This document shows, one piece after another, positions 58,976-64,000 of a DNA stretch of 64,000 nt. This stretch comes from Alcanivoracaceae bacterium (GTDB lineage Bacteria > Pseudomonadota > Gammaproteobacteria > Pseudomonadales > Alcanivoracaceae). The DNA lies in the NCBI GenBank assembly GCA_029213045.1, contig JARGPN010000010.1, positions 248,001-312,000 of the forward strand, read 5' to 3'. Within the stretch, counting starts at the first letter, position 1; every line of letters begins with the position of its first letter. Below the pieces are notes generated by a model. It was given only the letters and a program-made list of their open reading frames with translations. It was not told where the DNA came from and did no database searches. Position numbers and translations under genes: made by a program.

Positions 58976-60895
58976 TTATGCTGCCGCACTGACAAAGTGC
59001 GATTTACCTTCAATGTATTGTTGATGCCAAATCTGCGTACTCACCACACCCGTCAATGCCATCTGATCGCGGGTTGCATTTAATTTTCCAGCCTTCGCTT
59101 TGCGCCACAGCAACGCGACTTTATTGGCGTCGAAATACCCGGCTTGCGAGATACTGCGCGGGGAAAGCAAATCCGTCATATATTCAGCATTCGCTAGACT
59201 GGTGGCATCTGGCGCCCGGTATGGCTGCTTAGGACGCTGCAATATGCTTTGCGGAACAAGATCTGCCACTGCACGCTTTAGCAACGCCTTTTCGTTCAAC
59301 CCTGGCATTTTTTGATGTGGCGCCAAGCTGTTTGCAAACTGAACGAGTCGCGGATCTAAAAATGGGAAACGCCCTTCTACGCTGCTCGACATCAACATTC
59401 GATCGCCTTGACTAGATAGCAAATACGCATCCATCAAAAGGCGAGATTCTAAATATTGCGCGTGATGCCCTGGCGCCCAACCTTTAGCTTCAATTGGCAT
59501 CCACCTTGCGACAGACTCCAGCGCTGCGTCACCACTCGCCTTTTTCATGCTCGCACTAAAAAACTGCTTGCACTGCGCGGTGTTACGCCAACGTGGCAGA
59601 TGAGAAAATAACGCACTGTCTGCATGTTGTAAGTTATCGCCAAAAAAACGCTTTAGATAATTTAAAGAACCCAAATCCATCCAAGGATATAAGCGCTGCA
59701 ACAACTTCCAGCGCCACGCGGAGTCGGGGTTGCGCGCCCAGAAATGGCGAACTTTCGCTTCCTTGAAAAGATCGTATCCCGCGAAAACCTCATCGGCGCC
59801 CTCGCCTGTTAATACAACCTTAAAACCGTGCGAGGATACATGCTGCGATAACAACATCATCGGCACGGGTGCGGTTCGTAGAATAGGGCGTTCCGCATGC
59901 CAAACAGCTCTTGGCAATTGAGTGGCTATGTCGCAGTCAGATACTTGCAAGGCCTGATGCTCGACACCTAAATGGGTATAAAGCTGTTGCTGCCACTGCG
60001 CTTCATCAACATCAGGATCGGAGAAGTTGACAGAGAACGTTGAAGGCTTCTGTCCCAAGTGAGAAACCAATGCTGTCGTCGCCGAACTATCCAAGCCGCC
60101 GGATAAATAACAACCCACCGGCACATCAGCGCGCAAACGAATACGCACCGCATCTTCAAGTAGTTCTCTTAATTCATGGGCCAACTGATCTAGATTTTCT
60201 TTACGCTCTTCACCGGCACGAGGGTATTGCCATTGAAAAAACGTCCAGCGCTTCTCACCTTGCGGCGATAACTGTAAGCATTCTCCTGGCGCCAGCTGCT
60301 CAATGCCAAGAAATCCGGTAGCTGGAGGCAGCGGCGTCCAAAAAGTAAATATTTGATCTAATGCCGCATGATCGGGTTGTAACGAATTTTTCAGAACAGG
60401 GACGAGCGCTTTGATTTCAGAAGCGAAAACAAGCTCTCCGCCTTGGCGAGAAATAAAAAGAGGATGTATGCCTGCGTGATCGCGCGCGAGTAAAAGAGTT
60501 TGTTTTTTCTCATCCCACAGCGCGAAAGCGAACTGGCCGTTTAATTTGGAAAGAAATTCGTCGCCGAAGAAATGGTACGCGGCCAATAAGACTTCTGTAT
60601 CTGACTGGCTTTTAAAGTGCCACCCAGCTTGCTCAAGCTCAACGCGTAGTTCGATATAGTTGAATATCTCACCATTGTAGCTAACCACTAGACCACACTC
60701 GGCGCGCATTGGCTGATGGCCACCGGCAACATCGATAATGCTTAGTCTTGTGTGCGCCAACCCTAGTTTTTCGTGCGTATATACGCCGCGGTCATCAGGG
60801 CCGCGATGGGATATCCGGGCAGCCATTTTTTCAAGGCGCTCACGAAGAGGCGTAACGGATACGTCAGGCTGCCATATTCCCGCCACGCCACACAT
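58976..60895 (-). CDS. Asparagine-synthase-type amidotransferase (XrtA system-like)
   Basis: A 639-residue glutamine-dependent amidotransferase. Cys2 of MCGVAGIW is the glutaminase nucleophile (class II domain ~2-200). The synthetase domain has the PP-loop LSGGLDSSA and TGEGADEVFAGYD. It matches the asparagine synthases found in XrtA/PEP-CTERM polysaccharide loci, which are thought to amidate a glycan precursor instead of making asparagine. The ATG overlaps the stop of the outer-membrane protein gene by one base (TAATG). Confidence 0.87.
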   Translation of the reverse strand: MCGVAGIWQPDVSVTPLRERLEKMAARISHRGPDDRGVYTHEKLGLAHTRLSIIDVAGGHQPMRAECGLVVSYNGEIFNYIELRVELEQAGWHFKSQSDTEVLLAAYHFFGDEFLSKLNGQFAFALWDEKKQTLLLARDHAGIHPLFISRQGGELVFASEIKALVPVLKNSLQPDHAALDQIFTFWTPLPPATGFLGIEQLAPGECLQLSPQGEKRWTFFQWQYPRAGEERKENLDQLAHELRELLEDAVRIRLRADVPVGCYLSGGLDSSATTALVSHLGQKPSTFSVNFSDPDVDEAQWQQQLYTHLGVEHQALQVSDCDIATQLPRAVWHAERPILRTAPVPMMLLSQHVSSHGFKVVLTGEGADEVFAGYDLFKEAKVRHFWARNPDSAWRWKLLQRLYPWMDLGSLNYLKRFFGDNLQHADSALFSHLPRWRNTAQCKQFFSASMKKASGDAALESVARWMPIEAKGWAPGHHAQYLESRLLMDAYLLSSQGDRMLMSSSVEGRFPFLDPRLVQFANSLAPHQKMPGLNEKALLKRAVADLVPQSILQRPKQPYRAPDATSLANAEYMTDLLSPRSISQAGYFDANKVALLWRKAKAGKLNATRDQMALTGVVSTQIWHQQYIEGKSHFVSAAA

Positions 60896-62211
60896 TAGTA
60901 CCCAACCTGTCCGTCGCGGCGAAGCTCTCTTCCGCGCTCGCGCGCCAACAAAGTACCTCGCAAACCAAACTCAACAAAGACAATGGTTTCTCTAAAATCG
61001 GCGTCGACTGCGTTGGAATTTCGGCCACCGTAACTTCCACCAACTGCACCGTAAAACAAATTAGAAAAAATATGATCCACGCTTAGGTTCAATTCAAATT
61101 CGCGGTCAACCCTGCCAGCACCAAGGAACTTGGAGCGCGAACCATCACCATAAAGATTAAGCGTCGTTTGCTGGGAAATTTCCCGCGACACTCCTACCTC
61201 GACAGCAGTAATTTCCTGATCGAGCGGCTGAACTTTATAGTCCTGCGTCTCCGCACGGACGGTCAAATCGGCGCTCCATCGAGAACTTTTCCATCCAGAA
61301 ATAAAGCTTACTGAATTCAACTGGTAGATATCATTGCTGACTACAAAATCAATATCCACACCCCCTTCAACTGCGTTGGAAATTGCCTCTAGGCCCGTAT
61401 CGGTTAGGCGCCAGTCACCGCGCAACTCAGAAAAAAATGAGCGTTTCCACTGTTGTCGCCAACTTACAATACCCAAAGATCCTTCATAGCCATCCCCTTC
61501 CTCCGGCGTGACCCGGTTGTAGCCTAATTCAAGCCGAATTTGTGAGCGTGTTACCCCTCGACTCAATTCAATTGCTACTTCATCTCGATCAAAATCGGCT
61601 ACTTGATCTCGCAAGAATTCAGTACGGCCATGCTCTACGTGCGCGCCAATTGAGCTAATAGGGCTGAGCCGATGAAGAATATGCGCGCGCCCTGTGTAGC
61701 GCTGATTATCGAACGACAAGGCATCCCCGTACCACGAATTGCCATAGCGAGCGGAAAGCGTTAGCTCATCACGCGCGCCAGCGGAAAACGTTAAATCAGG
61801 ACCAGTAACAAGTTGATTTTGATCGGAACGGTTCTCCGCAATATCAAGTTCGCGACTGTCGACCAGCCGGCGACCCGCCGCATCCTCCAACACCCACATC
61901 AAACGATTTTCGATAATAGAGGCGCTCCATGCGGTGGTCAGGCCGTATCGGGTTTCATCTGCAGCAAGGTCATTGCGATAATCCACGTGCTCCACGTAAA
62001 GGATTCCAGAGCCTTGCACGCGACCAGACTCCTCCACTAACGTCAAATCCACCCGTGGTATCAACATATCTTCATCCTGTTCGCCGCTTTGGACTTGCAA
62101 GATATTGTTTGAGTGCTCATAGCGACCACTGATGCCGCCCAACACTTCAGCCGCAAACATTGGAAGAGACCCGCAGCAGAGCAGCAGGCCAACTAACACC
62201 CGAATGTTCAT
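60895..62211 (-). CDS. TIGR03016-like outer-membrane beta-barrel protein
   Basis: A 438-residue barrel with a signal peptide (VLVGLLLCCGSLPMFAAE) and alternating amphipathic strands throughout, for example LTLSARYGNSWYGDALSFDNQRY-like runs. The position between the kinase-like gene and the amidotransferase gene matches the PEP-CTERM-associated outer-membrane protein family TIGR03016. It may be the export channel or its partner. The ATG at 62211 has AGGGAG six bases upstream; an in-frame GTG two codons earlier is less likely. Confidence 0.78.
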   Translation of the reverse strand: MNIRVLVGLLLCCGSLPMFAAEVLGGISGRYEHSNNILQVQSGEQDEDMLIPRVDLTLVEESGRVQGSGILYVEHVDYRNDLAADETRYGLTTAWSASIIENRLMWVLEDAAGRRLVDSRELDIAENRSDQNQLVTGPDLTFSAGARDELTLSARYGNSWYGDALSFDNQRYTGRAHILHRLSPISSIGAHVEHGRTEFLRDQVADFDRDEVAIELSRGVTRSQIRLELGYNRVTPEEGDGYEGSLGIVSWRQQWKRSFFSELRGDWRLTDTGLEAISNAVEGGVDIDFVVSNDIYQLNSVSFISGWKSSRWSADLTVRAETQDYKVQPLDQEITAVEVGVSREISQQTTLNLYGDGSRSKFLGAGRVDREFELNLSVDHIFSNLFYGAVGGSYGGRNSNAVDADFRETIVFVEFGLRGTLLARERGRELRRDGQVGY

Positions 62212-62224
62212 TGTCACTCCCTAA

Positions 62225-63064
62225 CTACGGACGAAGGCGCGGAATTCTTGGCTCTCGATTGAAAACAATACCGAGAATTCGGTCTTCGCCTAGCGCTTCA
62301 ATGGCCTGTTCAATTTCGGCAGGCATCACACGTCCATAGGGAACAACCAGAATGATTAAGTCACAATACCGCGCCAACATTTCTGCATCGGCGGATCGGC
62401 TTAAAGGAGGCACATCTAACACTAAATAACGATCTGGGTAACGGCGCGCGGTCGCCTCTAGCAATTCTTGCATTCTAACGCTTGAGAACTGCTCACCCTC
62501 AAAGCCATTTTGTGTGCCGCGCGGGACTAAGCGCATGCGCGCAATGCCGGACGGATAAATTACGTCAGATTCACTTAAACGAGGGTCGCTAAGAAAATCA
62601 GTGATGCCAGGCAAGTCAGGAGACACAAGCTTCAAGCCTTCCTCAATGCCGGCATCCGTATCGCAATCCATTAGCAACGACGACCTAGACTCATCAAGCG
62701 CTAACGCTGCAGCGAGGTTTCGGCCAACGAATGATGCGCCGCCATCCTCAACCAAACCGGCAACCATAATCACACCGTTGCGATTTCCGAGTTTCGCCAA
62801 CACTTGCTGACGCAAACTCCGAATAGCGTTTCCCAATTCAGAATTAACCGCCGACGCATCGAGCAACCGCATTGCTGACAACTCACTACTATCAAGCTTA
62901 TACGGCTCAACCATTCGTGAAATTTCTTCGCGACTTTGCTGACGTTGATGCAGCTCTAATTGACGCCGATCGGCCGTAGTTAATTCCTGCTTTTTAAGCA
63001 CCATGGGAATGGTTTTGTGATCCGTCGCAGCCTTTTCCGATGAATTTTTGATTTCGTTTTCCAT
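62225..63064 (-). CDS. BY-kinase-like ATPase with degenerate Walker A
   Basis: A 279-residue cytoplasmic protein of the CpsD/EpsG tyrosine-autokinase fold, like those of XrtA polysaccharide loci. The segment GVIMVAGLVEDGGASFVGRN aligns with the kinase P-loop (PGEGKST in active enzymes), but Ala110 replaces the lysine. Walker A' is LLMDCDTDAG and a later VLDVPPLSRSADAEML is intact-looking. The C-terminus ends REPRIPRLRP, without the usual tyrosine cluster. It is probably not an active kinase and may act as a regulator or structural partner of the chain-length protein encoded just upstream. The reading frame is uninterrupted, so this is not a frameshift. Confidence 0.8.
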   Translation of the reverse strand: MENEIKNSSEKAATDHKTIPMVLKKQELTTADRRQLELHQRQQSREEISRMVEPYKLDSSELSAMRLLDASAVNSELGNAIRSLRQQVLAKLGNRNGVIMVAGLVEDGGASFVGRNLAAALALDESRSSLLMDCDTDAGIEEGLKLVSPDLPGITDFLSDPRLSESDVIYPSGIARMRLVPRGTQNGFEGEQFSSVRMQELLEATARRYPDRYLVLDVPPLSRSADAEMLARYCDLIILVVPYGRVMPAEIEQAIEALGEDRILGIVFNREPRIPRLRP

Positions 63065-63074
63065 GCTTATGTCC

Positions 63075-64000
63075 CTATACCAAGCCAGCGAGCTTCAGCC
63101 CGCCAGCAAGTGCATAAATCAATAGTAGCAATGTCGCGACAATGACGCTTGTCCTTACAGCGCCCCGAGCTTGCTCCGTCTCCGACGGCAAATATACAAC
63201 CGGCACAGATGCCAACACCCGATACCCTAAATTCGTAGAAAGCTGATCGACAGAACGCACCCGAGGATCAAGTTGGACGCGTGCTACCAAGTAGCCAACT
63301 GGAACTAAAATAGCGAGTACGACACCCAGCACCATGAAATGCAAAAAGCGCAGACCGGATGGCTTTAGCGGCAAAAACGCGGGTTCATAAATACGTAGGG
63401 TCAGACCTTGCTGCCCCTCATCCAGACTCATCGACACTCGAGCATTTTCGCGACGGCGAAGTAGGTCTCGGTAGATATCGCGGTTCACTTCATAATCGCG
63501 TGTTAATTCTGCCAACACCATTTCACCCGTATGCACTCGACGGCCGCGACCTACTTCGTCTTTTAGCATCAAATCCAACTCGCGCTTGCGCGCCTCAAGC
63601 GTGGCTATCAGCGTGCGAGTGTCGGTCAATTGTTGGCGCAGTTGCTGATAGACGGGACTCAAACGAACACGGTCGTCGACATAGATGCGGCCCTGCTGCT
63701 TCGCTTGTTGCTGGGCAACTTCCCGCCGCGCGTGCTCACGCTCAATTTGCCCTTTTAAATCTTCAATTTGATGCTTGATACGCACAATATCAGGATAGGT
63801 ATCGTGATAGCTCAACCGCAGCTGATCCAGCTCGCTCTGAAGCACCGCAATCTGCGATTGAAACTGCCCTTCACGAGACAAAGACACCTCTACTGCGGCC
63901 TCGCCTGAAAGCTGACGCTCAATCGATTCAGCCTTAATCCGAGTTTCGGCCAACTCTAATGTAGCCTGCTCTAAGCTCGTGTTGAGCTCTCCGATACGAA
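63075..64000 (-). CDS. Wzz/GumC-type polysaccharide chain-length determinant (partial)
   Basis: The gene runs off the right edge, so its N-terminus is missing. The visible ~308 residues include a long periplasmic coiled coil (YHDTYPDIVRIKHQIEDLKG and following). The GNVR-type end (LAELTRDYEVNRDIYRDLLRRRENARVSMSLD) and two C-terminal membrane helices follow. There is no fused kinase domain; the BY-kinase-like protein is separate, 10 bp downstream. A TTG near 63953 is within an open frame that continues to 64000 and is not the real start. Confidence 0.88.
   Translation of the reverse strand, partial: RIGELNTSLEQATLELAETRIKAESIERQLSGEAAVEVSLSREGQFQSQIAVLQSELDQLRLSYHDTYPDIVRIKHQIEDLKGQIEREHARREVAQQQAKQQGRIYVDDRVRLSPVYQQLRQQLTDTRTLIATLEARKRELDLMLKDEVGRGRRVHTGEMVLAELTRDYEVNRDIYRDLLRRRENARVSMSLDEGQQGLTLRIYEPAFLPLKPSGLRFLHFMVLGVVLAILVPVGYLVARVQLDPRVRSVDQLSTNLGYRVLASVPVVYLPSETEQARGAVRTSVIVATLLLLIYALAGGLKLAGLV

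Noticed and set aside
43787-64000. Search for exosortase, flippase and priming glycosyltransferase within the operon
   Set aside because: None of the open frames shows the exosortase Cys/Arg/His motifs, a Wzx-type flippase or a priming sugar-phosphate transferase; they may lie outside the window.

Overview
The window is a stretch of chromosome from a gammaproteobacterium. The evidence is the gene order rlmN-pilF-rodZ-ispG-hisS-yfgM-bamB-der next to ndk (as in Pseudomonas and relatives), full-length PurL and PurT enzymes, MltF, a guaBA operon and Pseudomonas-type REP palindromes. Base composition is moderate and coding is dense. A Pseudomonadales/Cellvibrionales-like lineage fits best, but the genus cannot be named from sequence alone. 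No rRNA, tRNA, CRISPR array, transposase or integrase was seen.

Layout. 1-12.6 kb is mostly housekeeping: a NIF3/YqfO-like small protein, a hotdog thioesterase, purL, mltF, tadA, a CHASE2-TPR-Ser/Thr kinase, purT, a TM2 protein and a DoxX protein. 12.6-17.1 kb is accessory: a secreted P-domain protein and an AT-richer OafA-type acyltransferase. 17.1-21.9 kb has guaBA and xseA. 21.8-26.8 kb is a three-gene operon encoding a TonB-dependent receptor, a periplasmic ABC-type binding protein and a hybrid histidine kinase. 27-35.8 kb is the conserved der-to-ndk block. 36-42.1 kb is a SUF iron-sulfur operon, sufBCDS-sufA-sufT-sufE, with no adjacent regulator. 42.4-45.8 kb holds two paralogous exported proteins of unknown function around a YdcF/ElyC-type protein.

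43.8-64 kb is one long minus-strand exopolysaccharide operon that continues past the window edge; many of its genes overlap by 4 bases (ATGA or GTGA). It encodes a Wzz/GumC chain-length protein, a BY-kinase-like protein, a TIGR03016-like outer-membrane barrel, an AsnB-type amidotransferase, an acyl carrier protein, an acyl-activating ligase, an NAD-synthase-like amidating enzyme, two exosortase-A-associated hydrolases (one fused to a FemAB/BioF2-like acyltransferase), three polysaccharide deacetylases, three glycosyltransferases and an O-antigen ligase/polymerase-like protein. This is the gene content of XrtA/PEP-CTERM-associated polysaccharide loci, but no exosortase or PEP-CTERM protein is visible here.

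The most unusual points are: the ACP/ligase/amidotransferase/NadE-like/acyltransferase subset, which looks like a system for making and attaching an acyl or amide decoration to the polysaccharide; a tyrosine-kinase-like protein that has lost its Walker A lysine and its tyrosine tail; hydrolases without a nucleophilic serine; and the paired unknown propeller-like proteins. Function statements for these are inferences from family membership and context.
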